NCBI RefSeq assembly: GCF_002211305.1 | Contig: NZ_LOKW01000023.1 | Span: 186,001-250,000 of the forward strand | Source: Rhizobium sp. R634 | GTDB lineage: Bacteria > Pseudomonadota > Alphaproteobacteria > Rhizobiales > Rhizobiaceae | DNA: 64,000 bases | Direction of reading: 5' to 3' | Part shown: positions 55,309 to 63,876 of the stretch, piece after piece | Position numbering within the stretch: the stretch's first letter is position 1 | Layout of the letters: the number at the start of each line of letters is the position of its first letter | Position numbers and translations under genes: made by a program | The notes under the pieces: generated by a model | The model's database searches: none | The model's input: only the letters and a program-made list of their open reading frames with translations | What the model was told of the DNA's origin: nothing

Positions 55309-55353
55309 CCGCGCACATCATCTGCCGACGCCATCGCGATCGCTGAATCCGCC

Positions 55354-56442
55354 ATGAACGACATGAGTTCGACCCCCGTCCGAAAAATCATCCACGTCGA
55401 CATGGACGCGTTTTATGCGTCGGTCGAGCAGCGCGATAATCCGGAACTGCGCGGTAGGCCGGTTGCGGTGGGCGGATCGGCCGCCCGCGGCGTCGTGGCC
55501 GCAGCGAGCTACGAGGCCCGCAAATTCGGCGTCCACTCGGCGATGCCGTCGGTGACGGCGAAGCGAAAGTGCCCAGACCTGATCTTCGTGCCGCCGCGCT
55601 TCGATGTTTATAAGGCGGTGTCGCAGCAGATCCGCGAGATCTTTGCCGAATATACGCCGATGATCGAGCCGCTGTCGCTCGACGAGGCCTATCTCGATGT
55701 CACCGACAATCTCAGAGGCATCGCGATTGCCACGGAGATCGCGTCGGAGATCCGCGCGAGGATCAAGCAAGTCACCGGCCTCAATGCGTCGGCCGGGATT
55801 TCCTACAACAAGTTCCTAGCCAAGATGGCGAGCGATCTGAACAAGCCGAACGGCCAAGCCGTTATCACCCCGAGGAACGGACCAGCCTTCGTCGAGTCCC
55901 TTCCCGTCAAGAAATTTCACGGCGTCGGCCCTGCCACGGCGGAAAAGATGCACCGGCTCGGAATCGACAACGGCGCCGATCTCAAAGGGAAGACGCTCGA
56001 CTTCCTGGTGGAGCATTTCGGGAAGTCCGGACCCTACTTCTATGGCATTGCCCGCGGTACCGACGAGCGCCAGGTCAAGCCGAACCGGGTGCGCAAATCC
56101 GTCGGCGCCGAAGACACGTTTTCGCAGGACCTCCATGCCTTTGAGCCGGCCCGTGAAGGGCTGCAGCCGTTGATTGGAAAGGTGTGGGGCTATTGCGAGG
56201 CCAACGGAATCGGCGCCAAGACGGTGACGCTCAAGGTCAAATATGCCGACTTCAATCAGATCACCCGTAGCAAGACTGTTCCCAGTCCTCTGGCCGCGAT
56301 CGCCGACCTGGAGGAGATCGTCGGCCTGCTGCTGGCGCCGATTTTTCCGCCGCGCAAAGGCATCCGCCTGCTCGGCGTCTCGCTGTCGTCGCTCGAAAGG
56401 CGCGCCGCCGGAACGGAGCCGCAGCTGAGATTGGCGCTTTAG
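55354..56442 (+). CDS. dinB: DNA polymerase IV (DinB)
   Basis: A 362-residue Y-family translesion polymerase with intact catalytic motifs: IHVDMDAFYASVEQRDN near residue 12 and the second acidic site LSLDEAYLDVT near 105. A helix-hairpin-helix and little finger follow. It copies across minor-groove lesions. The frame is open back to TTG 55303, but that codon overlaps the LexA-like box, so ATG 55354 (or 55363) is chosen. It ends just short of the convergent fragment at 56443-56658. Confidence 0.92.
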   Translation: MNDMSSTPVRKIIHVDMDAFYASVEQRDNPELRGRPVAVGGSAARGVVAAASYEARKFGVHSAMPSVTAKRKCPDLIFVPPRFDVYKAVSQQIREIFAEYTPMIEPLSLDEAYLDVTDNLRGIAIATEIASEIRARIKQVTGLNASAGISYNKFLAKMASDLNKPNGQAVITPRNGPAFVESLPVKKFHGVGPATAEKMHRLGIDNGADLKGKTLDFLVEHFGKSGPYFYGIARGTDERQVKPNRVRKSVGAEDTFSQDLHAFEPAREGLQPLIGKVWGYCEANGIGAKTVTLKVKYADFNQITRSKTVPSPLAAIADLEEIVGLLLAPIFPPRKGIRLLGVSLSSLERRAAGTEPQLRLAL

Positions 56443-56759
56443 ATCGCCAGCGTCGGGCTGGGCAGGCGCGCGTGCATCGCGCTTAACCCGGAAGGTCCCG
56501 GCCGGCGATGGCTGCAGGATTTCCTCTTTGGGGACAAGTCCGTTGAGCCAACCCATGCGCTGGTCGCGTGTCAGGACCACATCTGCCGGCCTTCCGAACG
56601 GATGCGGTTCACCGCGCGGACTGCCGTCGCGTGGGCGCAATCCCCAAGGCAGTTCCACTATCTCTACATCGCGGTCATGCGCCTAACGATGACGCGACGC
56701 TCGTTGAGCGGCTGATGGATAATCGTGTGCGGTTAGCCGAAAACTGCTAATCTCCCCGA
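56443..56759. other. Intergenic region with a possible coding remnant on the minus strand
   Basis: On the minus strand from 56658 there is a protein-like stretch (ADVVLTRDQRMGWLNGLVPK ... ILQPSPAGTFRV). It resembles the C-terminal part of an SRAP (YedK) peptidase but lacks the N-terminus and has no matching stop. It is probably a decayed fragment of a second copy. Confidence 0.3.
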
Positions 56760-56987
56760 ATGCGCGCCGGTGAGACTGAACTTCAAATGGTCATGCGACA
56801 CGTTCGAGATGGTGCCGCCATCGTCGCGCGGCAAACTGGGCTTCTCAAAAAAATCGTCACGCTCCGCCTTCCAACAAGGGATGCCGAGGAACTGCTCGTC
56901 CTGCTGGAGCGCATACAAACCGAGCATATATTGCACCTGCAGCGGCTTGGTCGCGAGTCTATGAGACCACCCTCGAAGGGAAGAGCA
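56760..56987 (+). CDS. In-frame small helical ORF running into the SRAP gene
   Basis: A 76-codon open stretch from ATG 56760, in the SRAP frame with no stop between. MRAGETELQMVMRHVRDGAA, RQTGLLKKIVTLRLPTRDAEE and LLERIQTEHILHLQRL look like the small helical HVR/RQ proteins of rhizobia, which usually stop here. Either the stop has been lost, making a fusion that would bury Cys2 of SRAP, or both starts are used. No strong ribosome site precedes the first ATG. Confidence 0.4.
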
Positions 56988-57578
56988 ATGTGCAATGATT
57001 ACCGGTTGATGGTGGATATCGCCTCGGTTGTCGAGGACTTCGCCGATCTAAAGATCAAGATCCGTTTCGGTGAAGGCGCGCCGAACCTCGAAGCGCGAGA
57101 GGACATCAAGATCACAGATATCGGCCCGATCGTCAGGACGATCGACGGAGCCCGCGATGAAGCCGAGCTCGTGCAGCGGCGTTGGAGCTGGCCCGGACCG
57201 AACAAACGGCCGGTTTATAATTTCCGGTCGGAAGGTCGGGAGTTCACTTCCAATCGCTGCCTGATCGTTGCCGATGGCTTTTACGAGTTCACCGATCCGA
57301 AGGATCCGAAAAAGAAGCGCAAGGACAAGTGGCTGTTCACGAAGAAGGACGAGCCGATCTTCTGCATCGCCGGCATCTGGCGCGAAACGCCGGAGGTCGG
57401 CCAAGCCTTCACTATGCTGACGATGGAGCCGGGGCCGGACATTGCGCCGTATCACGACCGGCAGATCGTCATCCTCGAACGCGGCTCCTGGGCAGATTGG
57501 CTTGACCCGGCGGTTTCCGCGAAGTCCTTGATCAAGCCGCTCGCGGTGGGCACCCTTTCTGTGCAGCAGGTCGGCTGA
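56988..57578 (+). CDS. SOS response-associated peptidase (SRAP/YedK-like)
   Basis: A 196-residue SRAP domain. It starts MCNDYR: after Met removal, Cys2 is the residue that cross-links abasic sites. The family segment VYNFRSEGREF, CLIVADGFYEFTDPKDPKK and the catalytic His in APYHDRQIVIL are present. HMCES/YedK proteins shield abasic sites in single-stranded DNA. The frame is open 76 codons upstream to ATG 56760; because Cys2 must be N-terminal, ATG 56988 (after GAAGGGAAGAGCA) is chosen. Its place beside dinB and ligD fits a DNA-damage island. Confidence 0.85.
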   Translation: MCNDYRLMVDIASVVEDFADLKIKIRFGEGAPNLEAREDIKITDIGPIVRTIDGARDEAELVQRRWSWPGPNKRPVYNFRSEGREFTSNRCLIVADGFYEFTDPKDPKKKRKDKWLFTKKDEPIFCIAGIWRETPEVGQAFTMLTMEPGPDIAPYHDRQIVILERGSWADWLDPAVSAKSLIKPLAVGTLSVQQVG

Positions 57579-57641
57579 ACCGGAATAGCCCCGCGCCACG
57601 TTCAAAAATAGCTGCCGCGAGTTGCCGAACTCTTGCGCAAA

Positions 57642-57791
57642 TCAGCTTCGCGAGAGCTGCCTCTTCTGCTGTTCCTTCGTATTCGGTGCCCTTGAGCGTA
57701 CATTGACAAGCTGCTCGATGATCGGGGCGAACAACGTGGTGGCCGCGCCGCCGAGCGCGGCCTTGACGGCTTCTTCCCAGCAGCCGGTGAT
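57642..57791 (-). pseudogene. Possible coding remnant without a start
   Basis: About 49 codons on the minus strand follow a stop and encode a protein-like sequence (ALGGAATTLFAPIIEQLVNV, then RSRAPNTKEQQKRQLSRS). No start codon is present at its beginning. I do not recognise it; it may be the tail of a decayed gene. Confidence 0.25.
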
Positions 57792-57815
57792 TTAACTGGC
57801 GCCCAATCTTCGATG

Positions 57816-57926
57816 TCAGGCGAACACACCGAGCATGTAAAGTCCGACGATCAGAAGATTGACTGCGAGCACGATATAGATCGGTAAAAGTGTCCGTCGC
57901 TTATTGCGGTCAGCGTCACGTGACAT
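57816..57926 (-). CDS. 36-residue single-span membrane protein coupled to the APC permease
   Basis: A very short gene encoding MSRDADRNKRRTLLPIYIVL and AVNLLIVGLYMLGVFA: a basic N-terminus and one strong transmembrane helix (about 13-34). The ATG is four bases beyond the permease stop, and GAGGGATGAGG at the end of the permease gene is its ribosome site. Spacing and polarity suggest a small accessory subunit, like other short transporter-associated peptides, but the function is unproven. Confidence 0.65.
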   Translation of the reverse strand: MSRDADRNKRRTLLPIYIVLAVNLLIVGLYMLGVFA

Positions 57927-57930
57927 GTCC

Positions 57931-59820
57931 TCATCCCTCTTGCCGCGACAAGCGCCATGGCACCGTCACGACCGTTAGCCTGGGACCGCCGAACTTCAAA
58001 AGCTGCTTTCTGAGATGACCGGCACGGTTCATGTGAAGTATCTTTTGCCACCATCGCTCCTTGACCGTCTCGGGAATGAGAACCGCCACCTGACGCTCAG
58101 GCGCATCCGCATCAAGCTTCTCGATCAATCGAAGAAGGGGTTCATGCAGTTCTCGATAAGGTGCCGGAATAAGCATCAGGCGCGGAGGCTGGAGACCCTT
58201 CGCAGCGACCGGTTCTTCGACATCGGCATGCCATTGCTGACGCAAAACTCTCTCTCCATCCTCATTCTCCGGGCCGCCGAGCTTCACAAGGTGGACAGCG
58301 ACGACATCAGGGGACAACGTCAGTGCAAACTTGATGGCCCTTTCACTCAGGCGGTTCCAGCTTTCCGTCACAACGAGCACCGTTGGCGGGTCGACATCTT
58401 CCACAGCAATCGGACCGGGTTGACGCAATTCCCGATCCAACCCCTCGTAATAGCTTTTGATCGCACGTAGCAGGATGATGGTGAGAGGAACGGCGATCAA
58501 TGTGATCCAAGCGCCGTCTAAGAACTTTGCCAACATGATCACAACCAGGGCAGTGCCGGTTGCCACCGCCCCGACGGCGTTCATCGCGAGCTTCGCTGGC
58601 TTTTTTACTTTCTGACGCCTCCAGTGAACGACCATTCCTGTTTGAGAGACGGTGAAGGTCAAGAAGGCACCAATGGCGAAGAGAGGTATCAACCTTTCTG
58701 TGATGCCGCCGAAGGCGATCAAAAGAAGCGAGGCGAAGCCTGAGAGAAAAAGGATGCCTGCCGTGAAGACCAGGCGGCGACCCGGCTGAGCAAAAGCCTT
58801 TGGCAAGTATCCATCGGCGGCTACCATGCGGCAGATACGAGGAAAGCCGACGAAGCTCGTATTGGCCGACAGGCACAGGATGCAAAGCAGGCTGCACATG
58901 GCGACGTAGTAGAAGGCGTTGAAACCTGCCACTGCACCGATCAACTGCGAAAGCACACTCTGGTACCCGTTACCAGTTTGGCTCATCGCGCCGATTTCGA
59001 AGGTAGCCGCTATCGTCGCGATACCGCCAAGCAGGAGCGCCAGAACCACGACAATGATCGTGAGCGTAATGTAGGCGTTCCTGATGACGGGCGCCTTGAA
59101 TGAACCCACACCGTTAGAGACGGCTTCAACTCCCGTCATCGCGGTGCAGCCGCTGGCGAAGGCATGCATCAGCAGCCAAAGGCCTGCCGCCCCTGTGGTT
59201 GCCGCAAGCGCAGGTGGCGCGACAACAGGGGCAGGATCGCTTTCAGTCACAATCCTGAAGAGGCCGTAAGCGATCACACCTAGGAAGCAGACCATAAAGA
59301 GATAGGTTGGAAGCGCAAACAGCCAGCCAGCCTCGCCAGTCCCTCTGAGATTGGCCAGGGTGACAAACGCCACGATGAGCAGGCAGAGGGGCAGGATATA
59401 CGGATGGAGGCTTGGGACGGCGGATACGAGTGCACCGACGCCGGCAGAGACGCCGACCGCGACATTCAATACGTAGTCGATCATCAAGGCTGAGGCCGCC
59501 AGCAGGCTGGGGTATTCCCCTAGATTCTCCTTGGCGACCGCATAGGCTCCGCCGCTTGTCGGATAGGCGGCGAGGGTCTGACGATATGAAAAATACAAGA
59601 TCGCGAGGAGAGCGATGATGCAGCCCATAACCGGTCCGAGATAGGTGAGACCTAGCGCCCCGAGCGGCATCAGGATCGTTAGAGCAGCTTCCGGCCCGTA
59701 GGAGGATGATCCAAGCCCGTCCAGCCCCATGGCGGGTACAGCCTCCATCCAGCCAAGTTTCTTGTCTTCGTGCTCGCGGTTAGCGAGTTTGCGGCCAAAC
59801 AGGAGTGTGCTGAGGTTCAA
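57931..59820 (-). CDS. APC family permease with large cytoplasmic C-terminal domain
   Basis: A 629-residue amino acid/polyamine/organocation permease. About twelve helices run to residue 450, with the family start MEAVPAMGLDGLGSSSYGPE and YPTSGGAYAVAKENLGEYPS near 88. A soluble domain of about 170 residues (VLVVTESWNRLSERAIKFAL ... VAVLIPETVKERWWQKIL) resembles the C-terminal part of KimA/YdaO-like transporters. Potassium or an amino acid is possible cargo. The coupled 36-residue membrane protein follows at 57816. Confidence 0.87.
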   Translation of the reverse strand: MNLSTLLFGRKLANREHEDKKLGWMEAVPAMGLDGLGSSSYGPEAALTILMPLGALGLTYLGPVMGCIIALLAILYFSYRQTLAAYPTSGGAYAVAKENLGEYPSLLAASALMIDYVLNVAVGVSAGVGALVSAVPSLHPYILPLCLLIVAFVTLANLRGTGEAGWLFALPTYLFMVCFLGVIAYGLFRIVTESDPAPVVAPPALAATTGAAGLWLLMHAFASGCTAMTGVEAVSNGVGSFKAPVIRNAYITLTIIVVVLALLLGGIATIAATFEIGAMSQTGNGYQSVLSQLIGAVAGFNAFYYVAMCSLLCILCLSANTSFVGFPRICRMVAADGYLPKAFAQPGRRLVFTAGILFLSGFASLLLIAFGGITERLIPLFAIGAFLTFTVSQTGMVVHWRRQKVKKPAKLAMNAVGAVATGTALVVIMLAKFLDGAWITLIAVPLTIILLRAIKSYYEGLDRELRQPGPIAVEDVDPPTVLVVTESWNRLSERAIKFALTLSPDVVAVHLVKLGGPENEDGERVLRQQWHADVEEPVAAKGLQPPRLMLIPAPYRELHEPLLRLIEKLDADAPERQVAVLIPETVKERWWQKILHMNRAGHLRKQLLKFGGPRLTVVTVPWRLSRQEG

Positions 59821-60061
59821 GCTGCTGGTTCTCCGACGTTGAACGCACCGAACCTGCCAGCGAGGATGTTAGTTCCGCCCTCCAGCGGAGGAACTTGAGC
59901 GACCAACGTTGGTTGGATGAGAACGACAGCGAAGCCATGTTAGCCGGCCAGTCAGCGGACGGTGACTGTTTTGAGATCACGTCGAAAAATGGCAGCCTAC
60001 TGGCTGCAATTCCCTTCGCATCAGTCATACCAAGGGGCTGATGGATAGCATTGACCATCGA

Positions 60062-60313
60062 TCAGCGCAGCCGAGGGACTATCTCAGGTATCGCGGTGGC
60101 GATATCAATTTCTTCCGCCCATGCCCCGCGCTCATCGTGGATAACTATACCCATCGGAATCTCTTGCCCTCTCTTCATAAGCGCATGCCGAACCAGTTCG
60201 CGGAGGGTCTCGATAGCTTCTTGTCTTGCCGCGGTCAGATCAGGGAAGGCCGAACCCTCGAAGTCGACGACGACATGATCCGCGTGCCGGATGTGAAAAT
60301 AATACGTCGCCAC
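60062..60313 (-). CDS. DUF6894-like small protein
   Basis: An 83-residue protein typical of rhizobial short proteins: TYYFHIRHADHVVVDFEG, SAFPDLTAARQEAIETL and the ending IVIHDERG. This matches DUF6894-type proteins of unknown function. GTG 60313 with AAGAGGTGACC upstream is preferred to the longer upstream frame. It stands alone after the Crp/Fnr gene. Confidence 0.75.
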   Translation of the reverse strand: MATYYFHIRHADHVVVDFEGSAFPDLTAARQEAIETLRELVRHALMKRGQEIPMGIVIHDERGAWAEEIDIATAIPEIVPRLR

Positions 60314-60390
60314 GGTCACCTCTTTTCGAAGGATTAGCATTCGCAAAACCCGTCGCAAGGCTCTGTCAGCGAGCGTACCAGCGTAGAATT

Positions 60391-60418
60391 AAAAAAGAGC
60401 CCCGCGCGGGCGGGGCTC
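60391..60418 (-). terminator. Rho-independent terminator after the Crp/Fnr gene
   Basis: Stem GAGCCCCGC with GCGGGGCTC around a short loop. On the minus strand it is followed by a run of six T. It ends the transcript of the regulator at 60503. Confidence 0.85.
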
Positions 60419-60502
60419 AAGTTGGGGACTTGCGATAGACCGCGCGGAGGCATCATGAAGAGTTGGCTGCCATCCAAGCTCCGCGCGGCTGACGAAATAC
60501 GA

Positions 60503-61336
60503 TTAGTGCTGCCGGTTTGTTCCCGCCGAAAACGCGTTTTCTGTTGGCACTCTCATGATGGCCGGACGAGCCGCCGCGAGGCGATTGTAACTCCCGCCTG
60601 CCATGCTGATCAGTTTGGTACGATCACGGACGATGACTTTGCCGCGCGCGGACCTGATCATGCCTTCGCCTTCGAGCAACGCCAAGGCTTCGGAAACGCC
60701 GGCCCGCCGAACTCCTAGCATCATAGCCAGAAACTCGTGCGTCATAAGAAGTTCCTCGCTTCCGGCACGGTCGTGGCTCATCAGGATGAGGCGGGCCAAG
60801 CGCTGGTTCAAAGAGTAGTGGCCCAGAGCCAGGGCCGTCTCCGCCATTTGCACCATGACGGAATGAGCGTATCGGAGAAGCGTTTCGCGGAGTGAAGGGC
60901 TACGCTCGGCCGCCTCCCGAATAGCCCATGTAGGAATGCGGAAGGCGGAACCGGCTCCTTGAACGAAGCTCCGCCATGACGTTCTATCGGCCCCGAGGAG
61001 AACAGAGACACCGGTCATGCCTTCCCGGCCCACGCTGAATACTTCGAGGCTTCGGCCATCCGGTGTTGTCGTAACCGCGGCAACGACCCCGCTCTCGATG
61101 AAGTGGACATGCTGAATGGGAGCGTCAGGCTCAACAAGGATATCTCCAACGTCGAGCTTAACCGGCTGAAGATCGGCCTCCAACCATTGCAGTTCTTCAG
61201 AGAATGAGTTCAACAGTTCATTGCGAAACATCGACGGGACGAGCCTTTCCGTTGCAATGGAAAACAACCTCTTATGATACCAATCGATGGCTTGATCTGC
61301 ATTACCAGCGGTTATGTTTGGTGCGGAACCGAACAA
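60503..61336 (-). CDS. Crp/Fnr-family transcriptional regulator
   Basis: A 277-residue regulator: cyclic-nucleotide-binding-like beta barrel (DVGDILVEPDAPIQHVHFIES near 67; VFSVGREGMTGVSVLLG near 100) and a C-terminal winged helix (LLMTHEFLAMMLGVRRAGVSEAL near 197). No FNR-type cysteine cluster is seen and the cAMP-contact Arg/Ser are not obvious, so the effector is unknown. The first 35 residues have no clear ribosome site; ATG 61231 (MFRNELLNSF) is a good alternative start. Confidence 0.82.
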   Translation of the reverse strand: MFGSAPNITAGNADQAIDWYHKRLFSIATERLVPSMFRNELLNSFSEELQWLEADLQPVKLDVGDILVEPDAPIQHVHFIESGVVAAVTTTPDGRSLEVFSVGREGMTGVSVLLGADRTSWRSFVQGAGSAFRIPTWAIREAAERSPSLRETLLRYAHSVMVQMAETALALGHYSLNQRLARLILMSHDRAGSEELLMTHEFLAMMLGVRRAGVSEALALLEGEGMIRSARGKVIVRDRTKLISMAGGSYNRLAAARPAIMRVPTENAFSAGTNRQH

Positions 61337-62282
61337 ACCCCCACGAGCTTTAAAGGGTGAAGGCCGAAACAGATCTAGAGCTTAGTGATCGTCGTCCTCC
61401 GCTCGCACTGCCAGTTCTTCCCGGTCCGGCCGCGGTCCGATCTGCCGCACCGAGCTGACGTGGTCAAAGACCCTTTGACAAGGGCAACTTCGGCATCATT
61501 CAGCATACTGGTTTGGAATATCGTAGCCAGGATCATACGCCGTCACTCCCCGATGATAGCCGTAGGGCGCGGAGGCGATGCTTCAGCGCGACGGAGCGTC
61601 GCTTTGGGAGCAGACCAGGAACTACCTCCGCCCGACCCAACATCCGGGGTGGTGGATCGCTAGGAGGAAGCCTTTGCGAACAACAAGATACTTGCTTTCT
61701 CCCGCGATCCAGTGAGCTAACCTGATCGTCAGTTTACGGTTCCCGTACGATGCCGGACGAAAATGGTCACTTCGGGGGCAGGCTGGGGCGATGTCTCACC
61801 TTTATGGCGATCATTTACCCCAAGCATGTGTCTCCTGTGAACTGGGCGACCCCCGCGTCGATCACACCAGTCGGGAACCTCTCCCGTAGCAGAGTCTTCC
61901 CAGTCTCTTCCATTCGTTCGAGAGATGCTGACGCAGGTGTTTTGCCAACCGCGCCAACAAGTTCAAGCCCTTTCAGCGAGAAGCTCTTTCAATCTGCCCT
62001 TGGCGATCAGCGCCAGCATATAATCAATCGCGCGATCACTTCTTTATTGCCTTCATCGTCAAACGTAACCGCTGACAATGTTGGCGCCATGATGTCCGAT
62101 CGCTTCAAGGCGGGAGCGCCGCACCAGTCGCGATAGCTGGATCTTGCTTACCTGTGAGACCGGTGAAGTTGACCTTTCATGATCAGACCCTACATCCCTG
62201 CTATCGTTGGCAACCGAATATGTAGGCGCTGACGGCTGAGGGTTACCAAGTGCTCCCGCCTGCAAATCAGCGGTGTGCACTC
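61337..62282. other. Nearly 950 bases without a recognisable gene
   Basis: Several short frames are open but none has a family resemblance, a good ribosome site or protein-like composition. The block lies between the Crp/Fnr gene and the decayed LysR gene and looks like eroded DNA. Confidence 0.5.
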
Positions 62283-62498
62283 ATGGGCGACCCTATAATT
62301 GAGGCGCAGTTGAATTCTTCCCGAGCTCTGATTGAACGAACGAAAGAGTTGTTAGCGTCAACAAGACGGCTTGTTTCGAAGGAGCGGCGAGTCACTGAAG
62401 CGGCTGAAAACGGTCCTCTTGATGTTGAGGAGACGAGGAGCTGTCAACCGGGAAATAAACGGTTTCCCGACGGTGTGGAGCGTTCGACGTTGCCATAA
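62283..62498 (+). CDS. Possible small helical protein
   Basis: A 71-codon frame from ATG 62283 starts MGDPIIEAQLNSSRALIERT and LLASTRRLVSKERRVTEAAE. This is helical and typical of short rhizobial proteins, but the last third is low quality and may be past a frameshift. No strong ribosome site. Confidence 0.4.
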   Translation: MGDPIIEAQLNSSRALIERTKELLASTRRLVSKERRVTEAAENGPLDVEETRSCQPGNKRFPDGVERSTLP

Positions 62499-62511
62499 GG
62501 ACCGGTCGCGG

Positions 62512-62981
62512 CGGATGGCAAGGACTGCCGAATATCCGCTTACTCCCGTTGAGGTGACGCCAATGCTGGCGCCTTCTCTCTTGACAACCCGGACCATCAT
62601 CATGCCGGATGCACTTGCAGATTTCGAGCTCTTGCCGCATCCGGATTGCTATGCGTGGTTCAGGGGCGCCCGGTGCGAGCTATCGCGGGCTCTGCGATTT
62701 GCAGGGTCGATTACCCTACGCATACACTGAAGGCCAATGCGGCACTGGCCAGCGTCGGCGTTGCGTTGCTATCGCCAGTGTTGTTTCGACCGCTCCTGGA
62801 AAAGGGACTGCTGATCGCGCCGTTCTCACACGTGCTGAGCGGGCCCGCCTGGCACTTTGCGCTCATGCGCGCGGACGATCCGCGTCTCGCGCCCAGACAG
62901 CGGCCGCGAATGGCTTCACGAGCAGACTTAGGAGCGCGCCTGGTGCCGATCATTTTCTTCGTTTCGCACTATTGCCAGTAG
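62512..62981 (+). pseudogene. Decayed LysR-family regulator, C-terminal domain
   Basis: Pieces of a LysR effector domain lie in two frames. First frame: PLTPVEVTPMLAPSLLTTR ... LPHPDCYAWFRGAR. Second frame, from about 62700: ASVGVALLSPVLFRPLLEKG and LIAPFSHVLSGPAWHFALMR. In intact GcvA-like regulators these follow each other directly. A frameshift separates them, and no DNA-binding domain is present upstream. Confidence 0.55.
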
Positions 62982-63194
62982 CAGCCGCATCGAACGAGAT
63001 AAGTTGCACAGACAGCCGTTCACAAACAAACCGGTTGTCTGCTTCCTGCCTCGATCGCCCGCCTTGCCAGGCAGCAAAGGCGCAATTGCTTGGCGCGTTT
63101 GCGGCCACCGACCGCACCAGGAATTCCTCGACAGCCCTGCAACTAACGGCGCCGCATCTGGTTCGGCCCGAGATGCGCTCGAGAGGAGACCAAG

Positions 63195-63389
63195 ATGAAA
63201 CTGGTGCCATTCCAATACGCGGGCCATAACCCCGCCATGGTATACATCAATCCGGAACAGGTTGTTGCTGTGCGAGAATTCGCCAACAGCACCCACATCC
63301 ATGTTGCTGCACCGCAGAAGGATGGCGCACCAAGTTACTATCCCGTCAGGGAGACGGTCGATGAGGTCGTTAAGAAACTGACTGCCTAG
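63195..63389 (+). CDS. Small protein of unknown function
   Basis: A 64-residue protein, MKLVPFQYAGHNPAMVYINP at the N-terminus with EQVVAVREF and HIHVAAP after it: a compact beta-rich small domain, reminiscent of FlbD-like or other short beta proteins. The ATG follows GAGAGGAGACCAAG, a strong ribosome site, so it is probably translated. Confidence 0.65.
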   Translation: MKLVPFQYAGHNPAMVYINPEQVVAVREFANSTHIHVAAPQKDGAPSYYPVRETVDEVVKKLTA

Positions 63390-63427
63390 ACCAGGAACTT
63401 CTATACTTAACCGATGTTGTAGTTGGT

Positions 63428-63547
63428 ATGCGCAGTACAGAGCAAAAAGCCGCGAGAGACATGATCAGATACGTGCTGACTGTTTTCGTTGTCGCAATAA
63501 TCATAGCGGTGGCGTACTTGGCCTTCTTCACTCCCGGGCAAGTGTGA
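63428..63547 (+). CDS. Possible 39-residue single-span membrane protein
   Basis: MRSTEQKAARDMIRYVLTVF followed by VVAIIIAVAYLAFFTPGQV: a polar start and one hydrophobic helix. The ribosome site is weak; an internal ATG at 63461 would leave 28 residues. It lies 39 bases after the small beta-rich gene. Confidence 0.4.
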   Translation: MRSTEQKAARDMIRYVLTVFVVAIIIAVAYLAFFTPGQV

Positions 63548-63633
63548 GCTGACTGCCCTAATCGACAGCGGTACTTCAGCAAATTGCCCTAGCACCGGAG
63601 CCAGTGGCTTTGCTGCCGCATGGAGCAGGTTAC

Positions 63634-63876
63634 ATGAGCGAGAACTTCAGCGCCAAAGAAACGTTCGCGATATACGGCGAGAGGGCAACCACGATCACTT
63701 GCGTTCGAGATGCTTACTCCACCGAGGAAAAGACATTCCCGACGATGCGCGATGCAATCGACTATCTGAAGGCATTTGACCCTGTTCCGGTTGCGATAGT
63801 TCTCCATATCAGCGCTCACGGTCGCGACATACCGTTCGACCGCGACAATATAGCGAAGCTGATGCGGGAACCATAA
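63634..63876 (+). CDS. Small protein of unknown function
   Basis: An 80-residue protein, MSENFSAKETFAIYGERATT followed by ITCVRDAYSTEEKTFPTMRDA and VPVAIVLHISAHGRDIPF. Alpha/beta composition, no recognised family. The ATG follows GGAGCAGGTTAC and is preferred to GTG 63604. Confidence 0.55.
   Translation: MSENFSAKETFAIYGERATTITCVRDAYSTEEKTFPTMRDAIDYLKAFDPVPVAIVLHISAHGRDIPFDRDNIAKLMREP

Noticed and set aside
59869..59922. Inverted repeats GTTCCgCC/GGaGGAAC and CCAACGTTGG upstream of the APC permease
   Set aside because: Short, partly mismatched, and without a second copy or nearby regulator to support an operator.
61385..62136. Open frames at 61385-61663 and 61750-62136 as genes
   Set aside because: No ribosome site and no protein-like motif; treated as eroded DNA.
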